Source: Clostridiales bacterium CHKCI006 (lineage in GTDB: Bacteria; Bacillota_I; Bacilli_A; Erysipelotrichales; Coprobacillaceae). Taken from it: a DNA stretch of 64,000 nt. Below, in pieces: positions 25,910 through 35,012 of this stretch (position 1 is its first letter; the number at the start of each line of letters is the position of its first letter). A program made the position numbers and the translations under genes. The DNA is taken from contig FCNA01000021.1 of the NCBI GenBank assembly GCA_900018345.1, positions 18,226 to 82,225 on the forward strand, given 5' to 3'. Under the pieces are notes generated by a model. The model did not search any database, was not told the origin of the DNA, and was given only the letters and a program-made list of their open reading frames with translations.

Positions 25910-26815
25910 TTAAAGCTGATAAGAAGCATCGAGTATCTGCAATTCTTTAAAGGTATCCACCTCGATAATATCCGTCGCTTCACAAGGACGAACATAAATC
26001 TGATAATGAGAACGACAGGCGTCTAAGGCCACCATATCCCAATACTTTTCTTTCCCGCCTGGGCTCAGAAAAACATTTTCAATATCCTTTGTCATGCGCT
26101 GCCCATCTGCCTCGCTCCAATAAGAAATACCAACCATCTGATAACAGTCCAGGGCACCGACACAGACCTTTTCGATCCGACGGCCTTTTGTCAAAAAGGA
26201 CCAGTCATCTGAACGCTCCTTCTTGATTCCCAGATAATTCGTATGATATTCATATTTACGGATCAGCTGAGGATTGGAGAGCACCAGATCTGCTTCAAGC
26301 ACATAGCTGGAAGCAAAAAGATCTCTGGCGTAGTAAGCACTCGATATATTATTGGATTCATTATACAGCGGATTGTCTAAAAAGCGCAGCATCGGATAAC
26401 GGGGCAAAAGCAGGTCAAACTGCTCTTTCAAATACCCTCTCACAATATAGATTTCTTCAATGCCGGCTGCCACGATCGCATCCAGCAAAGTTTCGATCAT
26501 CGGTTTGCCGTGCACACGCACGAGCGGTTTAGGTGTATTTAAAGTCACCGGAACCAGCCGTGATCCAAATCCGGCCGCAAAAAAGATTGCACGTTTCACT
26601 CGATACGGCGCTAATACCGCATAACCGGCTTCACTCAGGATATAGGTGCGATCCGCATTTTCTACTATCCAATGCGCATCCAGCAGTTCGTGGATCACCC
26701 GGTTCACGGTTCCCACCGAAAGATCCAAAGTCTTCGCCAAGGCACGCTGGGCAATCTTTTCATCAGGATGACTTTCAATATATACCAGCACTTCAAACTG
26801 ACTTTCCTTCAGCAT
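25910..26815 (-). CDS. HTH domain fused to a LicC/PntC-type cytidylyltransferase-like enzyme
   Basis: Two-domain protein of 301 residues. Residues about 1-70 are a winged helix-turn-helix (QRALAKTLDLSVGTVNRVIHEL). Residues about 74-301 form a sugar-nucleotide-type transferase: FFAAGFGSRLVPVTLNTPKPLVRVHGKPMIE holds the nucleotide-binding signature with the conserved Arg and Lys, and later EADLV and a C-terminal EVDTFKEL provide likely metal-binding acidic residues. The sequence is closest in pattern to choline-phosphate (LicC) and 2-aminoethylphosphonate (PntC) cytidylyltransferases. It is the last gene of an ABC uptake operon, overlapping the permease stop by 1 nt. Activation of the imported compound with CTP is an inference. 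Confidence 0.8.
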   Translation of the reverse strand: MLKESQFEVLVYIESHPDEKIAQRALAKTLDLSVGTVNRVIHELLDAHWIVENADRTYILSEAGYAVLAPYRVKRAIFFAAGFGSRLVPVTLNTPKPLVRVHGKPMIETLLDAIVAAGIEEIYIVRGYLKEQFDLLLPRYPMLRFLDNPLYNESNNISSAYYARDLFASSYVLEADLVLSNPQLIRKYEYHTNYLGIKKERSDDWSFLTKGRRIEKVCVGALDCYQMVGISYWSEADGQRMTKDIENVFLSPGGKEKYWDMVALDACRSHYQIYVRPCEATDIIEVDTFKELQILDASYQL

Positions 26816-28401
26816 TAATGATACTCCTTCGCAATCACATATTTCTTAATAAGATAGATCAGTACTTTCAAGATCACATTGACCGCCAGGATCACGATCG
26901 AGATAAAGGCGGTGGCTTCAATCAACGACTGGGAATCAAATTGCGGAATCAGCAGTGCCAATGGCATGTTTTTAAAGCTCGCCAAAAAGCTGACCGCGGA
27001 AATCGTCATCATCGAATTGACAAACATATAGCTATACATCTCCACAATGGTATCCATGGTAGATGGTAAATAAACGTCTTTGAGCATGCGCAGCTTCGAA
27101 ATTCCCAAAGACTGCGCCACATCCTCAAAGTTCGCGTTGAACTGTGTCAGGGAATTATAAGCTAATAGATAAGGCGATGCAAAGAAATGGATCGTATTGA
27201 CCACGATCAGAATGGCCAGCGTGCCATAGATCAGGCTTCCCTTGAAAAAGAGCACGTAGGATAAACCAAGGACGATCCCCGGAATAGCCAGGGAAAGCAT
27301 CGAGATCAGATGCAGGACCATGGTTGAGAAGGTACGCTTGCTGCGGGCTGTCATATAGGCTGTCAGATAGCTGATACAAGTCCCTAAAAGCGCCGTACAC
27401 ATCGCAATCGCTAAAGAGTTCAGCAGGTAATTATCCACGCCCAGCTGCATCGCCTCAATAATGTTATCCAGTGAAAAGCTCAGATCGTTCGGATATTGTT
27501 TGACGACCGAGAGGAACATGAAGGTCAAGATCGGCAGGCAGACGCAACTGACCACTAAGATACAAACAATATAGCAAAGGGTATCTCTTTTTTTATTGAC
27601 AGACACCTGATAAGGTTTGACAACCGTCGAATTGGATACCGTGGTATTGTTTTTGAGATCCAGTATAAAGGCAATGAAGGCCGGCAGTAAAAGGACCACC
27701 CCAATGACTGCCCCTTTAGAATAGTTAAGCAGACCGACCACTTCACGATACATATAGACCGGCAGCGTCGTTACCTTTCCGCCGACAACCAGCGGTACCC
27801 CATAATCAGTAAAGATCATCGTAAAGACCGCAAAGACCACTGAAACAAGCGGACGCTTCAAATTAGAAAGCGTGATTTGCGTAAATTGCTGCCATTTGGA
27901 CAGTCCCAACACTTCTGCGGATTCATAAATCGTATAATCTTCATATTTAAAGATATCAGTCAGCATCAAAAAAGCAACCGGGAAAGAATAGAGCACAGAG
28001 CCAAGAATGATCCCGACTGCACCATAGATATGTAGGTTGATCCCGGTCCAGTTCGTGAATAATCCATTGTCCCCAAACAGCAGGACCAGCCCCATCCCAT
28101 GGGAGATAGAAGGAATCAACATCGGTAGTGTAAAAAGTAATGAAAACATCGCTTTATAACGAATATGACTGCGATTGATCATCCAGGCCAGCACGAAAGC
28201 TAGCAGAACGGAGATCAGCGTCGATGCCAGCGTGAGACTAACCGAATTGATCAGCATGGTACTAAAGCCATCGTTCGCCACGACTTTTTGCATGTCTTCG
28301 AACGTCATATGCGTAAATAAGCTCAATAAAGGAAGTAAAACAGAAACGACCAGGAAACAGAGAACCAGCACTTTCAGGGCTGAATAAGATCTATTCTTCA
28401 T
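26815..28401 (-). CDS. ABC transporter permease, two fused permease domains (FbpB/PhnV type)
   Basis: Membrane channel of 528 residues with about 12 hydrophobic segments and two BPD_transp_1 domains in tandem. Both EAA loops are visible (ESAEVLGLSKWQQFTQITL near residue 165 and DVAQSLGISKLRMLKDVYLP near 440). This duplicated form is typical of ferric-iron and 2-aminoethylphosphonate importers. It overlaps the ATPase gene by 11 nt. Confidence 0.88.
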   Translation of the reverse strand: MKNRSYSALKVLVLCFLVVSVLLPLLSLFTHMTFEDMQKVVANDGFSTMLINSVSLTLASTLISVLLAFVLAWMINRSHIRYKAMFSLLFTLPMLIPSISHGMGLVLLFGDNGLFTNWTGINLHIYGAVGIILGSVLYSFPVAFLMLTDIFKYEDYTIYESAEVLGLSKWQQFTQITLSNLKRPLVSVVFAVFTMIFTDYGVPLVVGGKVTTLPVYMYREVVGLLNYSKGAVIGVVLLLPAFIAFILDLKNNTTVSNSTVVKPYQVSVNKKRDTLCYIVCILVVSCVCLPILTFMFLSVVKQYPNDLSFSLDNIIEAMQLGVDNYLLNSLAIAMCTALLGTCISYLTAYMTARSKRTFSTMVLHLISMLSLAIPGIVLGLSYVLFFKGSLIYGTLAILIVVNTIHFFASPYLLAYNSLTQFNANFEDVAQSLGISKLRMLKDVYLPSTMDTIVEMYSYMFVNSMMTISAVSFLASFKNMPLALLIPQFDSQSLIEATAFISIVILAVNVILKVLIYLIKKYVIAKEYH

Positions 28402-29170
28402 AAGCTCTCCCTGTGCACTTACATAAAGAGGCGTATTTCTGATTCAGATGATCGACCACAAACTCCTGGATATACTGATTGGCCGGATGCTGGTAAATTT
28501 CTGTCGGTACATCGATCTGTTCGATCGTGCCTTCGCTCATGACCATGATCCGATCAGAAAGGAAGAAGGCCTCTTCCTGATCATGGGTAATATAAATCAT
28601 GGTTGCTTTGAACTTTCGCTGAATTTCTTTTAATTCCTTTTTCATGATTTCTCGATTGGTCACATCCAAAGCCGAGATAGGCTCATCGAGCAGGATGACT
28701 TTTGGATTCAAGGCCAAGGTACGTGCAATCGCCACGCGCTGCTGCTGTCCGCCTGACAGTTGGGAAGGCTTTTTATTCAGCTGATCTTCCATACCAATCT
28801 GGACCAGGGTCTTGCGTGCGATCTCACGCGCCGTCTTCGCTGTTTCTTTTTTGATCTTTAAAGCATACTCGACATTCTCTAAGACTGTCATATTCGGAAA
28901 GAGGGCATAGTTCTGAAAGACGATTCCCATCTCACGCTGACTGGATGGCATTTTGGAGATCTCGCGTCCATCCAAATAGATCTCTCCGCTGTTTTGATGA
29001 TCCAGCCCGATCAAAATACGCAGCAGCGTTGTTTTCCCGCATCCGGAAGGGCCTAATACAGATAAAAACTCCCCTTCATAGACATCAAAAGAAATATGAT
29101 CCAGAATTGTTTTGCCATCCATTTGTTTAAATAATTCTTTGACTTCCACTTTTTTATTTAGTACTTCCAT
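28391..29170 (-). CDS. ABC transporter ATP-binding protein (FbpC/PhnT type)
   Basis: ATPase of 259 residues for the neighbouring permease. Walker A GPSGCGKTT, signature LSGGQQQR, Walker B VILLDEPISALD and ITHDQ switch are intact. It is shorter than PotA/FbpC ATPases and largely lacks the C-terminal TOBE domain. It overlaps the substrate-binding gene by 13 nt. Confidence 0.9.
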   Translation of the reverse strand: MEVLNKKVEVKELFKQMDGKTILDHISFDVYEGEFLSVLGPSGCGKTTLLRILIGLDHQNSGEIYLDGREISKMPSSQREMGIVFQNYALFPNMTVLENVEYALKIKKETAKTAREIARKTLVQIGMEDQLNKKPSQLSGGQQQRVAIARTLALNPKVILLDEPISALDVTNREIMKKELKEIQRKFKATMIYITHDQEEAFFLSDRIMVMSEGTIEQIDVPTEIYQHPANQYIQEFVVDHLNQKYASLCKCTGRAYEE

Positions 29171-30132
29171 AACTCAAGCAACCTTTCTTTTTCTTGAATA
29201 TCCCCAACGCCGGTCATATCTGCATAAGTAATGTTCTGCGGATAATTAGGAATCGTATTCTCTTGACCAACTAAGACCGTCTCCGGGCTAAAATGTTCTT
29301 TATCATAAACCACATACTCGTTCGCAATGTATTCAAAGACCCGTACGACATCTGGATTCTTCTCACGTCCTTTGATCATCGCAATCGAATCGAGGGAGTA
29401 AGGGGATCCAAACTCCGGAGTAATGATGGTAAAATCATGACCATTATTGATCTCATCGACCGCCTGAAAAGTAAGGGCAAAACCAATCGCCACCTCACCC
29501 TGAATCAACAGCTTGATAGGGCCTGAACCAGACTCCGTAAACTGTTTGATATTCGCATATAACTGGTCAAAATAATCTAGCGTCTTTTCTTCTCCCCAGA
29601 CATTCACTAGCCCTTTGTAGAAGAAATAACCTGTTCCACTGGATTTAGGATCGGGCATCGCGATCAGCCCCTTATACATTGGATCGAGCAGGTCCTCATA
29701 AGTCTGCGGCATCGGTAAATTGTATTTTGCCAGCACTTCGTTATTCACAACGATGGACCCTGCCTGACGTTCCAATATCAGATATTTCGGATCCATGTTT
29801 TTAAAATCAGGCATATAATCCAGATGACTGTACGCAGACACATCCGCAAAGTTATCCTTGATCATTTCCACATAGGCATTATCCAATCCAACCACGATAT
29901 CTGCGTCCGTTCCTGTCTTCTCAGCATCGATCTTAGACGCCACCTTGGCTGTTGAAACATACATGACGCGCACATTCAAATCGGGAAATTCCTCGTTGAG
30001 CTGTGCCTGCAGTGCATTGGCACGGAACTGCTCCAGACAGGAATAAATAATAATGGTATTTTTCTCACCCATACTTGCCATCGCTGTCACGACAAAAGTT
30101 AACGCCAGCAAAGCCACCAATATCTTCTTCAT
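29158..30132 (-). CDS. ABC transporter substrate-binding protein (iron/2-aminoethylphosphonate type)
   Basis: Extracellular binding protein of about 324 residues with an N-terminal hydrophobic signal (KKILVALLALTFVVTAMA). There is no lipobox cysteine at the cleavage region, unlike the binding protein at 1-646, so retention at the membrane is unclear. Fold family 1 motifs include ADIVVGLDNAYV and DPKSSGTGYFF. The paired tyrosines used by FbpA for iron near the C-terminus are not obvious, which favours an organic ligand such as an aminophosphonate. Start ATG 30132 after GAGGTG. Confidence 0.88.
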   Translation of the reverse strand: MKKILVALLALTFVVTAMASMGEKNTIIIYSCLEQFRANALQAQLNEEFPDLNVRVMYVSTAKVASKIDAEKTGTDADIVVGLDNAYVEMIKDNFADVSAYSHLDYMPDFKNMDPKYLILERQAGSIVVNNEVLAKYNLPMPQTYEDLLDPMYKGLIAMPDPKSSGTGYFFYKGLVNVWGEEKTLDYFDQLYANIKQFTESGSGPIKLLIQGEVAIGFALTFQAVDEINNGHDFTIITPEFGSPYSLDSIAMIKGREKNPDVVRVFEYIANEYVVYDKEHFSPETVLVGQENTIPNYPQNITYADMTGVGDIQEKERLLELWKY

Positions 30133-30154
30133 ATTCACACCTCGCAATAACCCT

Positions 30155-30182
30155 ATGATACCACAGCTCTTTTACAATTCAA
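30155..30182 (-). promoter_or_regulatory. Promoter of the ABC-cytidylyltransferase operon
   Basis: Minus-strand TTGAAT (30177-30182), 16 bp, TATCAT (30155-30160). Upstream DNA (30183-30240) has repeated TTCAACAT / TTGAACAT elements that could bind the operon's own HTH protein. No gene is seen in 30183-30414. Confidence 0.6.
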
Positions 30183-30414
30183 CATTTTAGTTCATTTTTT
30201 TAACATATTTTTAAAATTTGAACATCTAAGCCTCGAAAAAGTGCCTTTTTTAGCTTTCAAAACCATTGATTGAATCATCAAAATGAACGTTTTTTTAAAT
30301 TTAGATCAAGAAAGTGTGGTAAAAGCTTGCGCGTGCAGATGATTGGATCTCACACAAGCGCTGCTTCACGATATCCCCTTTGACTTGGTCAGACCAGATG
30401 ATACTTTTGAGCTA

Positions 30415-30444
30415 AAGAAAAAATCTTGAACGCGTCAAGATTTT
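30415..30444 (-). terminator. Terminator of the acetyltransferase gene
   Basis: AAAATCTTGA-ACGCG-TCAAGATTTT, perfect 10-bp stem with T-run on the minus strand. It lies 69 nt beyond the stop codon. Confidence 0.75.
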
Positions 30445-30512
30445 AAACACTGCAAGTCCATGCATCCCGTTTTGCGACGAACCCTTAAATACAGCCTTTT
30501 TGGATGAGGGCA

Positions 30513-31088
30513 CTATACATTTTCTTCTATGAAATGATTCTCATACATCTCCCAGTATTTTTTATAGACAAAGTGATCCCCTTCATTAAAATTGTGCTGA
30601 TACATTCTAAATTGAACCAGGATATTTTTAGGCTGCCATTGTTCTTCATAAGTATATTGATAGGACATGCCGATGGATTTCATCACATAGCCGCTATGCG
30701 GATTACGCACATCATGCGTAGCGGTGATGTAACGAAGGCCCTCTTTTTTGAGTTGGGCAAGCACGGCACGACAGGCTTCACTCACGATTCCCTGACGCCA
30801 ATAGGCTTCTAATAGACCATAACCAAAGTCATGACTCTCATTCATGGAAACATTCACATAACCAATCGGAATGTTATCTTCTTTTAAGCATATTGCATAG
30901 CGATAGTCCTTTGAATGCGCATATCTTTTTTCATAAAACTGTTTGGCTTCCTCTTTTGTTTGAACGGGATACCAGGGTAAGAACTGATTGACCTTTTTAT
31001 CGCTGTAGATTCGAAAAAAGGCATCCAGATCATTTTCGTTAAAAGGGCGTAAGATCAAACGCTCTGTTTCTAATGTTACAATATTCAT
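30513..31088 (-). CDS. GNAT-family acetyltransferase (RimJ/RimL type)
   Basis: N-acetyltransferase of 191 residues beginning with the typical LETERLILRPFNENDLDAFF and having the acetyl-CoA-binding strand-helix FGYGLLEAYWRQGIVSEACRAVL (given as position about 88-110). This subgroup acetylates protein N-termini or small molecules such as antibiotics. It stands alone, with its own terminator. Next to it lies the IS21 scar. Confidence 0.85.
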   Translation of the reverse strand: MNIVTLETERLILRPFNENDLDAFFRIYSDKKVNQFLPWYPVQTKEEAKQFYEKRYAHSKDYRYAICLKEDNIPIGYVNVSMNESHDFGYGLLEAYWRQGIVSEACRAVLAQLKKEGLRYITATHDVRNPHSGYVMKSIGMSYQYTYEEQWQPKNILVQFRMYQHNFNEGDHFVYKKYWEMYENHFIEENV

Positions 31089-31126
31089 TATGCTTTTCCT
31101 TTCTTTTTAGGGATGAAATTGTGTGC

Positions 31127-31537
31127 TTACAAGGCATAGGTGACCCCGCCATGTTGTGTATTCTTAGACATAAACGTGACTTTATCCACAAGATTCCTCA
31201 GCCGCTTTCCGATCAAAATACTGTTCCCGGCAGCCAGCTGCATTTCCTCATCATTATTGCTGTCACCAAACGCATAGTCATTTTGATGATCGATATTGAA
31301 ATACTGCAATCAAAAAGTCATAGCTTTGCCTTTAGAATAGCCTTTCAGAACGACTTCGGTCTCATCCTCATTTCACTTGATACAATCAAAATACTTCTCC
31401 ATTTCGCTTTCAAAATGAACTCTTGCATCCTCATCAGGATAATGCACGGACAGCTTGATAAAGTGGAAGGTCGGATCCTGCGTATCCCGGAATGCCAGTC
31501 CTCTTTTGACAATACTCTCAATCTGACCTTTATCCAT
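31127..31537 (-). pseudogene. HAD-superfamily (Cof-type) phosphatase, 5'-truncated and with two stop codons
   Basis: The C-terminal half of a Cof-like sugar-phosphatase is recognisable: GYSKGKAMTF, then the magnesium-binding motif FGDSNNDEEMQLAAG. Read from 31537 the frame is broken by TGA at 31373-31375 and TGA at 31310-31312. The 5' half is missing because IS21 sequence of the opposite orientation begins at about 31557. A 20-bp perfect palindrome (31537-31556) marks the junction. Confidence 0.85.
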
Positions 31538-31556
31538 TATGTGGAATTCCACATAA

Positions 31557-32356
31557 AAAGTAAGGCGGCGGTAGAAGGGACAGTATATTATTCAACGATC
31601 GCTATTGTTGGTAAACTTAGAAACAGAAAATTCTTTTCTTTTGATGAATTAAATAGTGCGATAAGAAAAGAACTCGAAAAGCTTAATTCTACTCCCTTTC
31701 AGAAAAGGGAAGGATCAAGAAAATCGGTTTATCTGGAAGAAGAACTGCCTTTCATGCAAAAACTTCCATTGATCCCTTTTGAACTCAGTGAGTGGAAAAA
31801 AGCGAAAGTGCAGTTGAACTATCACATCTCTGTAGCGAAAATGAATTACTCAGTCCCATATGAATATGTTGGAAAATATGTTGATGTAAAACTGACGAAC
31901 AGTAGTGTCACTGTTTTCTATAAGTCGAATCAGATTTGCTCCCATAAGCGGTTATATGGCCGTGTGAATCAGTATTCCACTGAGGAAAGTCATATGCCAG
32001 AGAATCATCAATTATTCCAATGAAATAAAAATAGATTCATTGATTGGTCCATCAAAATTGGCCCATATACAAATGCTGTCATAGCGAAGATGTTTGATCG
32101 CTATAGGTTTGAGGAGCAGGCATACAGCGGGTGTATGTCCCTGTTACAATTATCTGGTAAATATGGAAAAGCCAGACTGGAGAATGCTTGTGAGTTGTCG
32201 CTACAACACATTGCTTCACCTGGCTATAAAAATATTAGAATGATTCTTGAATCAAATCAAGATATCAAAGAAAATAAGGTAAATGATGACCAATGCTCAG
32301 ATGTGCAGGCATTCGTTCGTGGTGCTGATTATTATGGAGGAAAGAATAATGAATAA
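31557..32356 (+). pseudogene. istA: IS21-family istA, 5'-truncated and with an in-frame stop
   Basis: Encodes the C-terminal half of the IS21 transposase IstA: KAAVEGTVYYST, KFFSFDELNSAI, VQLNYHISVAKMNYSVPYEYVG (Mu-transposase C-terminal type barrel) and the end YTNAVIAKMFDRY. The catalytic N-terminal half is missing. A TGA at 32021-32023 interrupts the frame between HQLFQ and NRFIDW. The stop overlaps the istB start (ATGAATAA), the family's usual coupling. Confidence 0.85.
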
Positions 32357-33095
32357 CTCAGAGATTGTGGACAAATTAAAACAGATGAAACTGTCAGTTA
32401 TGGCTTCTCAGTTTGAACTTCAGGAGAGCGATCCAGCCTTCGCTCAACTCTCCTTTTCTGAAAGACTGGGTCTACTGGTGGATAGGGAGTATGAAAGTAG
32501 ACTGAATAATACCATTGCCAAGATGATCAAGCGTGCTCACTTTGCTTACTCGTCTGCTTGTATAGAGAACATTAACTATGACCCGGAAAGACGTTTAGAT
32601 CGCTCTTATATTGAAGAATTAGCTACAAATCGTTATATTGATAAAGGATTAAATATCATCCTTGTAGGTGCCTCTGGGAGCGGGAAAACATGGTTATCAA
32701 ATGCGTTTGGCGTGAATGCCTGCAGGAGTAGATATAAGACTTTGTATATTAGACTCCCTGAATTGTTTTCTAAAATTGAAGAAATGCGAATTCAGGGAAA
32801 ATATCATGATTATATGAATCAGCTTAAGAAATTTGATCTACTGATCCTTGATGAATATCTTTTGAAACCAACCAACGATTCCGAAAGATCAGATCTTCTG
32901 GAAGTGATTGAAATGAGATGTGACCATAAATCGATCATATTTTGTAGTCAGTATACATATGATGGCTGGCATAGATTGCTTAATGGTGGGCCGATTGCGG
33001 ATGCAATTCTTGACAGAATCGTTAACAGCTCTTATCTAATTACTTTAAATGGAAAATCATTAAGAGAGGTTTATTCTAAAATAAAACAGCAATAA
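32349..33095 (+). CDS. istB: IS21-family helper ATPase IstB
   Basis: AAA+ ATPase of 248 residues that helps the IstA transposase choose targets. Walker A reads GASGSGKTW instead of the usual GPPGTGKTH, Walker B is LLILDEYLL. The reading frame is intact although its istA partner is broken, so the element cannot move by itself. Start at 32349 after GGAGGAAAG, overlapping istA. Confidence 0.9.
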   Translation: MNNSEIVDKLKQMKLSVMASQFELQESDPAFAQLSFSERLGLLVDREYESRLNNTIAKMIKRAHFAYSSACIENINYDPERRLDRSYIEELATNRYIDKGLNIILVGASGSGKTWLSNAFGVNACRSRYKTLYIRLPELFSKIEEMRIQGKYHDYMNQLKKFDLLILDEYLLKPTNDSERSDLLEVIEMRCDHKSIIFCSQYTYDGWHRLLNGGPIADAILDRIVNSSYLITLNGKSLREVYSKIKQQ

Positions 33096-33145
33096 GTAAC
33101 ATGACATATATGGGGTTCACTTCTGTGGTGAGCCTCATTATTTGG

Positions 33146-33222
33146 GTGGCCCTGAACCACGTATTCTGTTATGAAAAAAAGTGGCCCTGGAAAACGTATT
33201 GGGTGGTCCTCTCCAGCGTATC
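33146..33222 (+). repeat. IS21 terminal-type repeats (three copies)
   Basis: Three imperfect 20-bp direct repeats, GTGGCCCTGAACCACGTATT (33146), GTGGCCCTGGAAAACGTATT (33181) and GTGGTCCTCTCCAGCGTATC (33203), follow istB. IS21 ends characteristically carry multiple terminal repeats that bind IstA. Confidence 0.7.
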
Positions 33223-33228
33223 GTGTGG

Positions 33229-33502
33229 TCACCTCCGGGCGGAATACTCAGCTAATTCCTTTGTCAGCAGCTCAAAATTGGGCAGGAAATAATCTTGATG
33301 ACACCTACTGGAAGCAGGGCATTAAAGTGTTCGTTTAACATCTGATCATTCAAATTTCTGACTTCGTCATCAGTCGATCCTGCTTCATTAATCTGCTTGA
33401 TGATCTTATTGACCGTGTTACGTGTATATCCGGTCTTCTCTGCAACACCTCTATTGCTCACCCCTTTACTTTTCATTCGGCTATCTCTCTTATCTTCTGC
33501 AT
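33229..33502 (-). pseudogene. istA: IS21-family istA N-terminal remnant, opposite orientation
   Basis: The minus strand encodes an IstA N-terminus: the helix-turn-helix SNRGVAEKTGYTRNTVNKII and, in another frame, DYFLPNFELLTKELAEYS before a TGA at 33229-33231. At least two frameshifts are present, one near the start (ATG at 33502 to 33476) and one near 33300. It runs into the terminal repeats of the first copy, so one IS21 copy appears to have inserted into another. Confidence 0.75.
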
Positions 33503-33810
33503 ATCAAAGCACCTCTTTTTAGGGCAACAGCTAAACGAGAAAAGTGCTGTCGCTTACTCACATTTTACCTAAAAGATGGCAGCACAATAAAGAGCGATAT
33601 AGGTGGCTTAAAGCAGCCGCCGTTTCAACAAAAGCAGAAAAATGGTTATCTACACATGAACAGTTAAAACTGTTATTAGAAAACACCTATGACTGTATAG
33701 ACTGCGTCATCTTTTCAATTTTATACTGGTATGAGAAAAGGAGAACTCTTTGCTTTCAAAAAGACATAGATTTAAATTAAGGTATTATCAATACCAACAA
33801 ATCATATCAA
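33503..33810. other. Relic sequence without a recognisable gene
   Basis: Contains a hairpin-forming segment near 33520-33552 (GCAACAGC / GTGCTGTCGC-like arms) that may be the outer end of the second IS21 copy. A plus-strand open frame (33544-33780) is seen but has no ribosome binding site and no recognised family. Confidence 0.4.
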
Positions 33811-33841
33811 AAAGAAAAAACCTTGACCAAGTCAAGGTTTT
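33811..33841 (-). terminator. Terminator of the rpsF-ssb-rpsR operon
   Basis: AAAACCTTGA-CCAAG-TCAAGGTTTT, with a long T-run on the minus strand, 10 nt after the rpsR stop. Confidence 0.88.
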
Positions 33842-33850
33842 AAGTATTCA

Positions 33851-34081
33851 TTAGTCACCAACGTATGGTAATAAAGCCATCTGTCTAGCGCGTTTGATCG
33901 CTGTTGCTAATTCTCTCTGGTATTTTGCAGAAGTACCAGTTACACGTCTAGGGATGATCTTTCCGTTAGCGGAAATAAATCTTCTTAATAATTCAACATC
34001 TTTGTAGTCGATGTATGTGATTTTGTTTTTAGTAAAATAACATACTTTTCTTCTACCTGTTCTCTGTTTTCTGTATGCCAT
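33851..34081 (-). CDS. rpsR: 30S ribosomal protein S18
   Basis: Platform protein of the small subunit, 76 residues, binding as a heterodimer with S6. Basic N-terminus and the typical [41 protein letters not shown] core (given as position about 25-66). Last gene of rpsF-ssb-rpsR. Confidence 0.97.
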   Translation of the reverse strand: MAYRKQRTGRRKVCYFTKNKITYIDYKDVELLRRFISANGKIIPRRVTGTSAKYQRELATAIKRARQMALLPYVGD

Positions 34082-34099
34082 GGTTACAACATCCTTTCT

Positions 34100-34579
34100 T
34101 TAGAATTGAATATCATCATCCATGATATCATAAGTATCCATCGAATTATCGAAGTCCTTTTGCATATCATTATTTCTCACATCATAGAATGATGAATCAT
34201 CGAACTGATTGCTGGTTTGCGGCATCTGATCCATCATCGTATTACGCTGACTGGACATTGCTCTTGTTTCAAGGAACTGCACACTATCGCAAATCACTTC
34301 GATCACACTTACTCTGCGCCCGTCCTGGTTCTGATAGCTTCTGGACTGTAACCGTCCATCCACTCCAACCAATGAGCCTTTTGAACAATATTTTGCCGTA
34401 TTTTCAGCGGCTTTATTCCATACAACACATGGAATAAAATCGGCCTGGCGTTCGCCATTCTGGCTCGAGAAATTACGATTCATCGCTAAAGTGAAGCTCG
34501 CTACCGGTGTCCCGTTTGCGGTTCTTCTCAGTTCTGGATCGCGGGTCATTCTGCCAACTAAAACTACTCTGTTCAACAT
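34100..34579 (-). CDS. ssb: Single-stranded DNA-binding protein
   Basis: OB-fold protein of 159 residues coating single-stranded DNA in replication and repair. The N-terminal domain starts [18 protein letters not shown]; conserved aromatic DNA contacts are present in [17 protein letters not shown]. The C-terminus ends DIMDDDIQF, the acidic tip that recruits partner proteins. Between rpsF and rpsR as in B. subtilis ssbA. Confidence 0.96.
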   Translation of the reverse strand: MLNRVVLVGRMTRDPELRRTANGTPVASFTLAMNRNFSSQNGERQADFIPCVVWNKAAENTAKYCSKGSLVGVDGRLQSRSYQNQDGRRVSVIEVICDSVQFLETRAMSSQRNTMMDQMPQTSNQFDDSSFYDVRNNDMQKDFDNSMDTYDIMDDDIQF

Positions 34580-34598
34580 GTTACCATCCTCCTTGATC

Positions 34599-34880
34599 TT
34601 AGCGGCGGATAGTCATCTGACGTAATACATTAGCGTTGATTCTCGCAATACGGTCAAACTCGATGACTGCAGCAGCAGGAGCCGTTACATCTAAAATCGT
34701 GTAATAACCTTTTTTGAAATCCTGAATTTCATAAGCGAATTCGCGTAAACCCCATTCGTTCACGTTGTCCACTGTTCCACCACCGTTAGTGATTACACCT
34801 TTTAAAGTTTCTAACAGTTTCGCACGTGCGTCATCTTCTACATTAGGTTTTACGATAAACATGATTTCATATTTGTTCAT
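34599..34880 (-). CDS. rpsF: 30S ribosomal protein S6
   Basis: Ribosomal protein of 93 residues, partner of S18. [19 protein letters not shown] at the N-terminus and [24 protein letters not shown] in the core. First gene of the operon. Confidence 0.97.
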   Translation of the reverse strand: MNKYEIMFIVKPNVEDDARAKLLETLKGVITNGGGTVDNVNEWGLREFAYEIQDFKKGYYTILDVTAPAAAVIEFDRIARINANVLRQMTIRR

Positions 34881-34907
34881 CTTCTTGCACCTCCCTATGG
34901 TCTAATG

Positions 34908-34953
34908 GCTTATCTTTTCGATAAGCAGGCAGTAAAAACTCTTTACATGCCTG
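34908..34953 (-). promoter_or_regulatory. rpsF leader with two hairpins
   Basis: Between promoter and rpsF the minus strand forms CAGGCA...TGCCTG extended by GTAAA/TTTAC with a bulged base (34926-34953), and GCTTATC-GAAAA-GATAAGC (34908-34926). This is the place where Bacillota often carry the S6:S18 autoregulatory RNA, but I cannot confirm the consensus by eye. Confidence 0.5.
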
Positions 34954-34956
34954 GCT

Positions 34957-34985
34957 ATTATAGCATGACGTCCATCAAAAAGCAA
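34957..34985 (-). promoter_or_regulatory. Promoter of rpsF-ssb-rpsR
   Basis: Minus-strand TTGCTT (34980-34985), 17 bp, TATAAT (34957-34962), with TG one base before the -10 (extended -10). Confidence 0.8.
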
Positions 34986-35012
34986 TGATTTTTTCTTTAT
35001 TTTTCAAATTTA

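Noticed and set aside
31073..32023. Long plus-strand open frame of 316 codons
   Set aside because: Its first half is antisense to the HAD phosphatase relic; only the part after about 31557 is istA. It is a chance fusion across an insertion junction.
33146..33222. CRISPR array
   Set aside because: Only three imperfect repeats with unequal spacing, located at an IS21 end; no cas genes.
33544..33780. Plus-strand open frame between IS21 relics and rpsR
   Set aside because: No ribosome binding site or family match, and it stands in DNA disturbed by insertion sequences.
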